A stretch of 64,000 nt of DNA. Origin: Bacillus cytotoxicus (GTDB taxonomy: Bacteria; Bacillota; Bacilli; Bacillales; Bacillaceae_G). Made by a program: the position numbers and the translations under genes. Within the stretch, counting starts at the first letter, position 1. Each line of letters begins with the position of its first letter. The notes under the pieces were generated by a model. The model was not told where the DNA came from. It saw nothing but the letters and a program-made list of their open reading frames with translations, and ran no database searches. The stretch covers positions 186,001 through 250,000 of the forward strand of contig NZ_JAMBOP010000003.1 of NCBI RefSeq assembly GCF_023715645.1, written 5' to 3'. Below, piece after piece: positions 54,879 to 62,707 of the stretch.

Positions 54879-55014
54879 ATGATTATATGTAAACACTTCA
54901 AAAAGTTTCTTTCTTTATAGTGATTTTTATTGGATAACCAAAATATTCTCTTACTCCATATGGGGAAAATCCATGAGGACATTCACTTTCATCTTCCGTC
55001 TTCATTTAAACTTA

Positions 55015-55238
55015 GTAACTACTCAGTCATACATTTCATTTAGAAATTCTCCCCATATTTCAGCACCTAGATTGCTGCCATGAAGATAAAAACGGACATA
55101 CACCTCGCAACCTTCCTTTGTTTTAAAACGTTGCGCGTGACAGGAAAAGGCACTGACCGCTCCTATGCATAGCCAGTCCCTCTCGCCCATTTAAAAAGAT
55201 GCTTTTCTTCCTTTTTTATAGAGGGACTGAGTAGTTAC
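55015..55238 (+). repeat. MITE-like repeat family B, copy 3
   Basis: 224 bp with ends GTAACTACTCAG and CTGAGTAGTTAC and a perfect 8-bp target duplication TAAACTTA (55007-55014 and 55239-55246). It has no ORF. The interior matches copy 1 (GGCACTGACCGCTCC, ATGCATAGCCAGTC). Confidence 0.93.
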
Positions 55239-55302
55239 TAAACTTACACTCTAATGAATCCATTTCTACACTAACATCCTACTTCCTTCTTTTTCATTCT
55301 CA

Positions 55303-55356
55303 AAAACAGCCTGAACAAAGAGCAATTTATTATCCTCATTGTTCAGGCTGTTTTTT
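55303..55356. terminator. Terminator after the O-methyltransferase gene
   Basis: AAAAACAGCCTGAAC and GTTCAGGCTGTTTTTT form a 15-bp stem with a 23-nt loop, 16 bp beyond the stop codon. Confidence 0.8.
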
Positions 55357-55371
55357 GAACCAAAATTATTA

Positions 55372-56043
55372 TTACAAAACTACCCCTATCGCAAGTCCAT
55401 CATATCCTTTGCTTCCCACGGTCTGTATTGCCGTTGAAGATAGTTGTGATTCAGATGCAAGAGTATCAAAAAAATGACGAATTCCCTGGACATTAGAATC
55501 AGTGCTAGAAGCGTTCACTACCTCTCCCTTGCGAACCACATTATCCCCTATAATTACTGTACCTTTTCGAGATAATTTGAGCGCCCACCTTAAATATTCC
55601 GAGTTGTTTTGTTTATCCGCATCAATAAAAATGAAATCAAATGGAGCTACCCCTTCGTCATTTAACTTCGCCAACGTTTCAAGAGCAGGTCCAATTCGCA
55701 CTTCTACTAAATCGGATAGCCCTGCACTTGCTATATTTGATTTCGCAACCTCCGCATGGTGTCCATCTAATTCAAGAGTAATTAAGCGTCCGTCTGATGG
55801 TAAAGCACGTGCCAACCAAATCGTACTATACCCTCCTAAAGTGCCAATTTCTAATATTCTTTTCGCTCCTTTTATGAGAGCTAGTAAGTGAAGGAATTTT
55901 GCCTGATTTGGTGCAACATCTATTGCAGGTAATCCAGCCTTAGCATTTGCTTCCAATACATTCTCAAGGGTTTCATCTGGAGGTAATAACTGCTTTGTAA
56001 TATATGCATCAACTTCAATCCATTTTTGTAAATCTTTCATCAT
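55372..56043 (-). CDS. SAM-dependent O-methyltransferase (class I, catechol/caffeoyl-CoA type)
   Basis: 223 residues. Visible are RILEIGTLGGYSTIWLARAL (SAM-binding glycine loop), RLITLELDGHHAEVAKSNI, FDFIFIDADKQNNSEYL (metal-binding Asp region) and KGTVIIGDNVVRKGEV. It fits the YrrM/caffeoyl-CoA O-methyltransferase family, which methylates catechol-like hydroxyls with a divalent metal. The substrate here is unknown. ATG at 56043 with AAGGGAG upstream. Confidence 0.92.
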   Translation of the reverse strand: MMKDLQKWIEVDAYITKQLLPPDETLENVLEANAKAGLPAIDVAPNQAKFLHLLALIKGAKRILEIGTLGGYSTIWLARALPSDGRLITLELDGHHAEVAKSNIASAGLSDLVEVRIGPALETLAKLNDEGVAPFDFIFIDADKQNNSEYLRWALKLSRKGTVIIGDNVVRKGEVVNASSTDSNVQGIRHFFDTLASESQLSSTAIQTVGSKGYDGLAIGVVL

Positions 56044-56454
56044 AAATCACTCCCTTTTTCATGTGAATTTCCAGCTCTATCATTTCAATTCTATTATCTA
56101 GCTTTTCATCTCTTGTTCTTTTTTATGTTTTTTCAAAAATACCTAACTAAGAACACAAAATTTCCTCAACATAACTCTTGCGCAATTTCAATTAATAAAA
56201 GATTACCTTTAAAAACGTATGTTAAATCACCTCCATATTTAGTATACGTAGTCCAAAAATGAAAAAAAGGTTATAATTCAACCATGAGTTTCCCCTTTTA
56301 ATATATTTTTCCTATTATACAAAAAACACCCCAAAACAAGTAAACTGAGTACCATATTCGTTTTGGGACAATTTATTTCGTTAGTTTGATGGCTATGGGA
56401 CAAAATCCCTATAAGGATTTTTAATGTAATTCATTAATTATAACCTAGAAAAAT
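56044..56454. other. Intergenic gap with one probable terminator
   Basis: The only structure I see is CCAAAACAAG...CTTGTTTTGG-like sequence around 56329-56371, where CCCCAAAAC pairs with GTTTTGGGAC, a candidate terminator of the ABC operon or of a lost gene. The rest is AT-rich with no ORF. Confidence 0.45.
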
Positions 56455-57168
56455 TCACTTCCATCCCATTGATTTTTTACTATATAAAATAGACAACGTA
56501 AATATACAAATTATTAACGATAAGAAGTATACAATTAGAATAATATACAAATACTTTGTTCCGATACTATCAAAATAAAGACTTCTAACGGGGTATGACC
56601 AAGGGAATAGTATCCAATAATTTGTCGAGGAGATAAAAAAGCTTCCGAGTCCACCTATAAACCCTACTATTAATGAAAGTAGGGGTATTTTATAAAATAT
56701 TATATTTATTAGAAAATGAAGATTAACTATAATTAAAGAGCTAATTACCATAAAAAATATAGATAAACTTACACTTTGATAAACAGTACCGGGATTATCT
56801 ACTGTTAATACTATTGGTAAGCTACCTATTATTAAAGCGCATATTAAATAGCCAAAAGTAGTTATTATACAAAACAAAAACTTATTAATTAATATAGTTT
56901 TTAAAGTGATCCCATGATAAATAGCGGACATATACCCTTTTCTTCTAAATTCATTTACAAAAGAAAATGATACTAATAGACCAATAGAAATAGGTAAAAA
57001 CAGTCTACAAAAAAGGCTCATAATCGCTATATACATTGCAATGCCATCTTTTAATTGGGCAAGTAATGTTAGAATGACTTGAAAACTAATTGGTATCAAA
57101 AGAAATACGAGTAGCAGGATATACAATCCATTGTTACGACTTTTTTTATATTCACCTATAATACCCAT
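56455..57168 (-). CDS. ABC-2 type transporter permease (immunity-type)
   Basis: About 237 residues with six membrane helices (starting MGIIGEYKKSRNNGLYILLL). It resembles the G/E subunits of LanFEG-type lantibiotic-immunity or BcrB-type transporters. ATG at 57168 preceded by AGGGTG. It lies 6 bp downstream of the second permease, at the end of a three-gene operon. Very AT-rich. Confidence 0.85.
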   Translation of the reverse strand: MGIIGEYKKSRNNGLYILLLVFLLIPISFQVILTLLAQLKDGIAMYIAIMSLFCRLFLPISIGLLVSFSFVNEFRRKGYMSAIYHGITLKTILINKFLFCIITTFGYLICALIIGSLPIVLTVDNPGTVYQSVSLSIFFMVISSLIIVNLHFLINIIFYKIPLLSLIVGFIGGLGSFFISSTNYWILFPWSYPVRSLYFDSIGTKYLYIILIVYFLSLIICIFTLSILYSKKSMGWK

Positions 57169-57183
57169 TTTTTTCACCCTTTA

Positions 57184-57909
57184 TTATTCATATGTATAAT
57201 ATTTAAAACTTACAGATAATAACATTATCCCTAGAATATATACTGAAGAGATTGCGAGATACAATAAAATATTTGTTTCTTTAAAAACTAAGTCATTTGT
57301 TATATTAAGTGCATAAAATATTGGAAATGTCTTTGTGAACATTAAAGGGAACAATCCATATGTTACGATAAGGAAAATCCAAATAACTGACAAAGACGCG
57401 GCAAGAATCCCTTTTTTTATAATTAGATGAAAAAGCAATTGCGAATATGGTATTGTTAAGGATAAAAAAGTACAAAGTATCATCATTTTTAAAAAATAGG
57501 GCATTGATATTTCATATTGATTCAAACAAGTATAAATACCCATAATTAAAAAATTAAAAATATTAAAAACGAAATAGAACTGCATAAACAATAAATTTTT
57601 AGCTATTAATAATTTAAATTTCGAAATAGGCTTAGTATAAATAATGGCCCAAGTTCCATATTTATTTTCCGAAGAAATGATAAAATACCACATACAAGCA
57701 GAAAAAATGATTAACGTTAGTATATTAAAGTACATTGTAATTGCTATAAGATTTTTGGTTTGAAACATGTAAGAAGGATTCTTGTTATACATAAAATAAC
57801 TTATACACAAAAAACTTGATAATAATGAAAAAAACAAGGAAAGTAATAATAATTTTCTCCCACCAATTTTCTTCATCTCGCCATTTAGGCTTTTAATGAT
57901 AAATTGCAT
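57184..57909 (-). CDS. ABC-2 type transporter permease
   Basis: 241 residues with six membrane helices; an amphipathic N-terminus (MQFIIKSLNGEMKKIGGRK) precedes the first. It pairs with the other permease and the ATPase as a heterodimeric membrane part. ATG at 57909, 2 bp after the ATPase stop, with GGAG 12 nt upstream. The two permeases share size and topology but little sequence. Confidence 0.85.
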   Translation of the reverse strand: MQFIIKSLNGEMKKIGGRKLLLLSLFFSLLSSFLCISYFMYNKNPSYMFQTKNLIAITMYFNILTLIIFSACMWYFIISSENKYGTWAIIYTKPISKFKLLIAKNLLFMQFYFVFNIFNFLIMGIYTCLNQYEISMPYFLKMMILCTFLSLTIPYSQLLFHLIIKKGILAASLSVIWIFLIVTYGLFPLMFTKTFPIFYALNITNDLVFKETNILLYLAISSVYILGIMLLSVSFKYYTYE

Positions 57910-57911
57910 TA

Positions 57912-58817
57912 TTATAGAAGCTCCTTTTGTTTAGTTAAAGATAAAAATACTTCTTCTAATGTTTGTTTTTTGGGGCTAACTTCAAAAATATCTATATCAT
58001 TGCTAATTAATATTCTGGTTAAATTAGGAACACCATCTTGATTTATTATTATTTTAAATACCCCTTCTTTTTCTATACTATAAGGTATGCCTTCGTTACT
58101 TAATATCCTTTCTGTAGCATCGGTATTGTTAATATGAATGATATACTCTCCAGAAGTAATAATACTATCTAATTTCCCTTCATAGATTACACTACCCCTA
58201 TTTAATAATGCTATGTGATCTGCTATCATTTCAATTTCAGCTAAATTATGGCTAGAAATAAAAATAGTCTTCCCCTCATTTTTTACGAAATAAAGCAATA
58301 AATTTCTTATTTCATGTACTCCTTCTGGGTCTAATCCATTTGTTGGCTCGTCAAGAATCAGTATTTTAGGGTTATTGAGAATAGCAAACGCAATACCTAG
58401 CCTCTGTTTCATTCCTAAAGAAAAATTTTTAACTTTTTTATCTTTTGCTTCATATATCCCTGTAGTCTTTAATACTCTGTCTATATCATCTAAAGGTTTA
58501 TTAATCATTTTTTGTACATAGGCTAAGTTTTCATATGCTGTTAAATTAGGATAATAGGTAGGTGCGTCAATAAAACAACCGACATTTTCGAATAATTCTT
58601 CTTTCCATTCTTTTATATCTTTATTATTAAATAATACCGTTCCTTTATCTGCTGGAATTAATCCTAATAACATTCGCATAGTTGTCGTTTTCCCTGCACC
58701 ATTTGGTCCAATAAAGGCATATAAACTTCCTTCAGGAACAGATAGGTTTAAATCCCTTACAATGGGTTGATCCGCAAAAGACTTTGTTAAATTTTTAGTT
58801 TGAATTGCTAATTTCAT
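57912..58817 (-). CDS. ABC transporter ATP-binding protein (BcrA/LanF-like)
   Basis: 301 residues. Walker A FIGPNGAGKTTTMRMLLG (about 36-53), Q-loop region, signature VKNFSLGMKQRLGIA, Walker B ILILDEPTNGLDPEG and the H-loop ISSHNLAEIE. The C-terminal ~90 residues are the extension seen in the bacitracin/lantibiotic-resistance subgroup. It powers the two permeases downstream, likely for export of or immunity to a peptide. No bacteriocin gene is nearby in the window. ATG at 58817. Confidence 0.9.
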   Translation of the reverse strand: MKLAIQTKNLTKSFADQPIVRDLNLSVPEGSLYAFIGPNGAGKTTTMRMLLGLIPADKGTVLFNNKDIKEWKEELFENVGCFIDAPTYYPNLTAYENLAYVQKMINKPLDDIDRVLKTTGIYEAKDKKVKNFSLGMKQRLGIAFAILNNPKILILDEPTNGLDPEGVHEIRNLLLYFVKNEGKTIFISSHNLAEIEMIADHIALLNRGSVIYEGKLDSIITSGEYIIHINNTDATERILSNEGIPYSIEKEGVFKIIINQDGVPNLTRILISNDIDIFEVSPKKQTLEEVFLSLTKQKELL

Positions 58818-58874
58818 TTTGTTTCTCTCTCTTTCCTAATCTTTTATTTTCTCGCGAATATAACCATAGCTTTT

Positions 58875-59062
58875 TTATTTCATTCCTTTCTTTTTCATTC
58901 GTCTTAGATCTTCTAGCATCATTTCATCCTTATCCACTGATATGATAGGAGAATATGTTTTAATCTATTTATAAACTGTTACTCTTGATATACCATAATT
59001 GCTGCTTAATTCTTTTACAAATTGTCCTAAACGATATAACTCAACTACTATTTTCAAAAATT
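58875..59062 (-). pseudogene. IS3-type transposase OrfA remnant with an in-frame stop
   Basis: The frame reads IVVELYRLGQFVKELSSNYG, ISRVTVYK, then TAG, then IKTYSPIISVDKDEMMLEDL, RRMKKKGMK and a stop. It is the helix-turn-helix and leucine-zipper part of an IS3-family OrfA. It is broken by a nonsense codon and lacks OrfB. Confidence 0.8.
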
Positions 59063-59154
59063 ATCCATTACATTTTTTTCCTCCTTAAACCTTATTGTAA
59101 GGACTTAATTAAGTTATGTCTATATCGGTGTTTGTCAAGATAGTTATTGCATTA

Positions 59155-59256
59155 TCCCATTTCGCGGCAATATTCTGCAAAATCTACTTGATTCATCGCG
59201 TATGTTTCCATTACGATTAAAAACTTATCTTCGCTACACCATTGTTCCGCACCTTG
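59155..59256 (-). pseudogene. Second transposase OrfA remnant
   Basis: A frame reading QGAEQWCSEDKFLIVMETYA, MNQVDFAEYCREMG resembles the start of another IS3-family OrfA (K/E-D-K-F-x-I-V-x-E-T-x). No complete ORF, start or terminal repeat is left. The rest of 59257-59535 shows nothing further on this strand. Confidence 0.65.
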
Positions 59257-59535
59257 TCCATCAAGCTAAGATTTTGAGATATCTCCAAAACCAAAATTTT
59301 ATATCTCTACTGTTATTTATAAGAATTTATGTCATTTTTTTCATTTTCGGAAACAACCAATTTCTTAAGTTGATGGGCATGTGACGCTACCTCACAATGA
59401 AATTCCATCTTTGCTACTGTAAAAAAACAACTAGCACCTCTTACAGGGTGCTAATTGACGTAAAATTCGTTATCGGTAGTAAAACAACAACAAAAAAGAT
59501 TAGCAAAGAGCTAAAAATTAAAATGACTGATTCGT

Positions 59536-59976
59536 TTAATGATATCGAAACCAAACAAACCATCCTTTTTCTTTACTTTTTGCTAAAAATATTTGACCTT
59601 GGGCTAGGTCAGCTCCAGGTGCTTTTGGGAAGTCTAAACGTACAAGCCATGATTTCTCAGCAATTTCTTTACCACAAAAGGTTTTTGCCATTCCAAAATA
59701 GTTTTTTTCTTCTTTATTACCAATAGTTTTAGGAAAAGGTTTTGCAGTTACAACATTCCATTTAGTATACATATCAGGAAAATCATCTATTCCAGTTCCA
59801 TAAGTTTTGGGTATTAAAGTATTTAATGCTTCAATTACCTCTTTTCTATCTTTAATGGATGTTTTTTTTAATTCACTTAATACTGGGCATTCTTTGGGTT
59901 GTGCCTTAGCTTCAATTATCGGAAAAGAAAATAATAAAATCATTATTAAAAAGAATAACCGTTTTATATGAATCAC
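59536..59976 (-). CDS. Secreted protein of unknown function
   Basis: 146 residues with a clear signal peptide (IKRLFFLIMILLFSFPIIEA, cleavage near AKA). The mature part has two Cys (PKECPVLSEL, KTFCGKEIA) that could form a disulfide. I do not recognise the domain. GTG start at 59976; the SD is weak because GAGAGG overlaps the start. A strong hairpin lies upstream at 60053. Confidence 0.78.
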   Translation of the reverse strand: MIHIKRLFFLIMILLFSFPIIEAKAQPKECPVLSELKKTSIKDRKEVIEALNTLIPKTYGTGIDDFPDMYTKWNVVTAKPFPKTIGNKEEKNYFGMAKTFCGKEIAEKSWLVRLDFPKAPGADLAQGQIFLAKSKEKGWFVWFRYH

Positions 59977-60052
59977 CTCTCAACTATTATTCATCAGGGA
60001 GGATATTTTTATGATGATTTGATTGAATACTCCATACATATCAAGTCGACAT

Positions 60053-60083
60053 AACGCCCATTATGGAGATAATGGGCGTTTTT
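60053..60083. terminator. Hairpin between the secreted-protein and acetyltransferase genes
   Basis: AACGCCCATTATGG/AGATAATGGGCGTTTTT: a 12-bp stem with T-run on the plus strand. It is not at the 3' end of any gene now present, so it may mark a lost gene. Confidence 0.7.
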
Positions 60084-60236
60084 CAGGCTTATGAATGTCC
60101 TGTGTTAGTACAAAATCTTGTATAGAATTCTGTATAAAAAAAGCCCTGCATATTAATCACCCTTTTATTTTGTAATTAAAGGTCCTGTAACTACTAAAGA
60201 TGATACAATTAGAGGAAAAATGCGGAGGGGTCCTTA

Positions 60237-60686
60237 GTGGAGATAAGAAAATACAATTCTGATGACATCAAACAATTGACAAATTTAATGCCAGATTTAG
60301 GTTATCCTAGTTCATTAGATGAAATGAAAGTAAGAATGGAACGTATCGAATCCAATTCAAATTACTACACCTTTGTTGCAATAAATGATGATAATAACTT
60401 AGTAGGGATGATAGGAATAACAATTCATACAACATACACAAACAACGATGAAAAGATTCAAATAACATCGCTAGTTACAAAGAAAGAATATCGCGGTCAA
60501 GGTATTGCAAAAGCATTGATTAAATATGTGGAAGAATGGTCTTTGAAAAGAGGATCTGCTTTTATTTATCTTCTAAGTGGAAAAAGTGAAAAGAGAGTAA
60601 AGGCACATGAACTATATAAATTTCTTGGTTACGAAATAACTGGTTATAGGTTTGTAAAGCACTTGCAAAAAATGGAGGCGCTTTAA
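60237..60686 (+). CDS. GNAT-family N-acetyltransferase
   Basis: 149 residues. MEIRKYNSDDIKQLTNLM at the start, ITSLVTKKEYRGQGIAKALI with the acetyl-CoA-binding R-G-Q-G-I-A loop (about residues 83-97), and the C-terminal IYLLSGKSEKRVKAHELYKF, LGYEITGYRFVK. It acetylates an amine of unknown identity. GTG start at 60237 with GGAGGGG 7 nt upstream and a plausible GATACAAT -10 near 60200. Confidence 0.9.
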   Translation: MEIRKYNSDDIKQLTNLMPDLGYPSSLDEMKVRMERIESNSNYYTFVAINDDNNLVGMIGITIHTTYTNNDEKIQITSLVTKKEYRGQGIAKALIKYVEEWSLKRGSAFIYLLSGKSEKRVKAHELYKFLGYEITGYRFVKHLQKMEAL

Positions 60687-61608
60687 CAATCGGCGCAATT
60701 GTTGAATAATTAAATCCCAATTTCTCATTTATATCACTGAGAGATTGGGATTTTTTATGCTGGAATATCCTTAACGGTTGTCAAAAGGGGAAAAAGTTCG
60801 CTACTGACAAATCGCATAAGAATGGGATTCTTCAAGTTAGTTGCACACTTTTTTACCTTTTTTGTTAATAATTTCACAAAAATAATTATTGAGCTTAATA
60901 AAAACAATTGAATTCATTAGTCAACTGTGGATTTGTAAAAAAGTTTGTTCAGAATTAATTCCCAAATGTCTATTTATCAGCGTGCTAATTAGAGAGTTTT
61001 GAAAAAAAGACTGAACAAATTAGATTCTTCCACAACAAATCTACATTTAATTTTTATATAAGAGTTTAATCAAAATGGGAATAAGATTTTTATCAGTATA
61101 TAAAAGGAATGAAACATTTAATCTTTTTATATACTGATAAACTTTATTCAAAACGCTACGACTTTATTTCAAATCCACATCAACATACCCTTCATGTTTT
61201 ATTACAAAATAGTTATATACTAAAATTAATACGAATGCACAATGTAGTATATTTTAGGGCTATTTGAAGTTTACTTTTATACGAACATACAAAAAGAAAT
61301 CCAATGATTCTTCCTATAATAATTGAAGTTTAAAATGCTGACTTTCCCCCTAAGTAGGCATTTATTTAAACTTGAATTAACAGTATCCTATTAAACTCTA
61401 TCCATTTAGTTTAATAAGGATACTGTTATAAATTCCTATTATGATGTTAATAATATATTCACTTTAAATAAATAGAAAAATCTTTCTTTGTATGTGATAT
61501 GTTTACAAAGGTTTAGTTAGTCTAATAAAGCTTCAAGTAAAAACCCCAATAGGAGGGGGATTAGGGAAATGTTTTATTCACAACCTTGCTAGGAAAGTTA
61601 AATTATCT
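60687..61608. other. Long non-coding stretch with three hairpins
   Basis: No credible ORF. AAATCCCAATTTCTC/GAGAGATTGGGATTTTTT (60712-60756) is the terminator of the acetyltransferase gene. A 15-bp stem occurs at 61091-61139 (TATCAGTATATAAAA and complement). A 20-bp stem, AACAGTATCCTATTAAACT and its complement, at 61378-61428, would fit a terminator on either strand; it is the nearest one downstream of the CotX operon but about 180 bp from it. Confidence 0.6.
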
Positions 61609-62061
61609 TTATAAAATGTTTAGTTTAACTAATAAAGCTAGTAAAATTTGAAGAAGGATTTGAATATTTACTGCTATATCAGTATCTGTAGTAGTTACTG
61701 AAACATTTCTAGAATTTCTAATAATAGTACGTTGTTTATTAACTTGTGAAATGGCTGATTTTTGAAATAGCTCTTGTGCAATTTTATCAGCTTTTTCGCT
61801 ATCTGCAATAGATATGCTTAAAATAGCAACAATAGCTGCTTGTAATGAGGCTTGAATTGATAGTGCCACTTTTGTATCTGTTGTAGTAACTTGAACATCA
61901 GCGGAATCAACAATCGAAATATATTCTTCAGATAATTGATAAATTTTATTTTTTTGCTTAGCTTCTTCTGAAATTGTTGGATCGTAGAATGATGGATGAG
62001 GCTTTGAAGAATCTAGTGCGTTCCACTTTTTATCTTGGTTTGGATACCAAACTCCAGTCAT
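61609..62061 (-). CDS. CotX/CotV-type spore coat protein
   Basis: 150 residues. The coat-protein X domain occurs twice: VQVTTTDTKVALSIQASLQA, AIVAILSISIAD at about 56-88 and VSVTTTDTDIAVNIQILLQI, LLALLVKLNIL at about 120-150. The N-terminus (WYPNQDKKWNALDSSKPHPS) is hydrophilic. Such proteins form the insoluble outer coat or exosporium base in Bacillus. ATG at 62061 with AAGGAGAG upstream; 15 bp after the preceding small gene. Both likely read from a sigma-K promoter at 62333-62360. Confidence 0.88.
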   Translation of the reverse strand: MTGVWYPNQDKKWNALDSSKPHPSFYDPTISEEAKQKNKIYQLSEEYISIVDSADVQVTTTDTKVALSIQASLQAAIVAILSISIADSEKADKIAQELFQKSAISQVNKQRTIIRNSRNVSVTTTDTDIAVNIQILLQILLALLVKLNIL

Positions 62062-62076
62062 AAACTCTCTCTCCTT

Positions 62077-62277
62077 TTAGTCTAAAATGTTATTAATTTG
62101 ATTTTGTAATTCAGAAAAGATTTTTTTGATGTGTTCTTTTTTCTCTAAGGGTAATTTTTTTAGAGTTGAATCTGTTATACCATTTCTATTTAAAATATCT
62201 GAAAGTACTATATTGATTATTTCGTTATTTTGTTTTCCGTTAAGTGTTGAAGAAATCACATTTTTTAAATCATCCAT
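62077..62277 (-). CDS. Small coat-operon protein
   Basis: 66 residues (MDDLKNVISSTLNGKQNNEI...) with a helical, charged C-terminus (LKKLPLEKKEHIKKIFSELQ). I do not firmly recognise it; its position just upstream of a CotX-type gene suggests a CotW-like or other coat protein. ATG at 62277 with TTGGAGGG upstream. Confidence 0.7.
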   Translation of the reverse strand: MDDLKNVISSTLNGKQNNEIINIVLSDILNRNGITDSTLKKLPLEKKEHIKKIFSELQNQINNILD

Positions 62278-62332
62278 TCCAATATCCCTCCAAATTGGTT
62301 TAAATTATTAGTGAGTATTATCTAACTAGAAT

Positions 62333-62360
62333 TATTATATGGAATGGGGGTAGATATGGT
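62333..62360 (-). promoter_or_regulatory. Candidate sigma-K promoter of the coat operon
   Basis: On the minus strand ACC (62360-62358), 16 bp, then CATATAATA (62341-62333), matching the sigma-K pattern AC-N16-CATANNNTA. It is about 55 bp before the first coat gene, as expected for late mother-cell expression. Confidence 0.5.
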
Positions 62361-62707
62361 TTGGACAAATATCATTTTTTAAAAAATTCACAATATTTAC
62401 ACTTATATATAGGTTTCGTGCTATGCCTCCTTTAGGCATGATACTGAGCGCTTCAGTTTTTTCACTATAAAAAAGGGTCTAGAAATTTATATAAAAATTA
62501 ATAAATAAAGAGAAGATAACTACATGAGAAATATTCCTATATAAGTGTACACAAAAATTATCCATTATTTAGAGAAAAGAATTGTATTGCTACATTCGAA
62601 AGGTTTTAGGTTATAAAAAATGCTTTTGCCTAAGTGATTGTCCAATCTTTTCTTCTTTTTTTGCATTAACTAATAGTAGTGAGGGTGTGCAAAGGAGTGA
62701 GAATAAA

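Noticed and set aside
59397-59726. Plus-strand ORF of 109 codons
   Set aside because: It overlaps, antisense, the secreted-protein gene, which has a signal peptide and coherent composition, and it has no ribosome-binding site.
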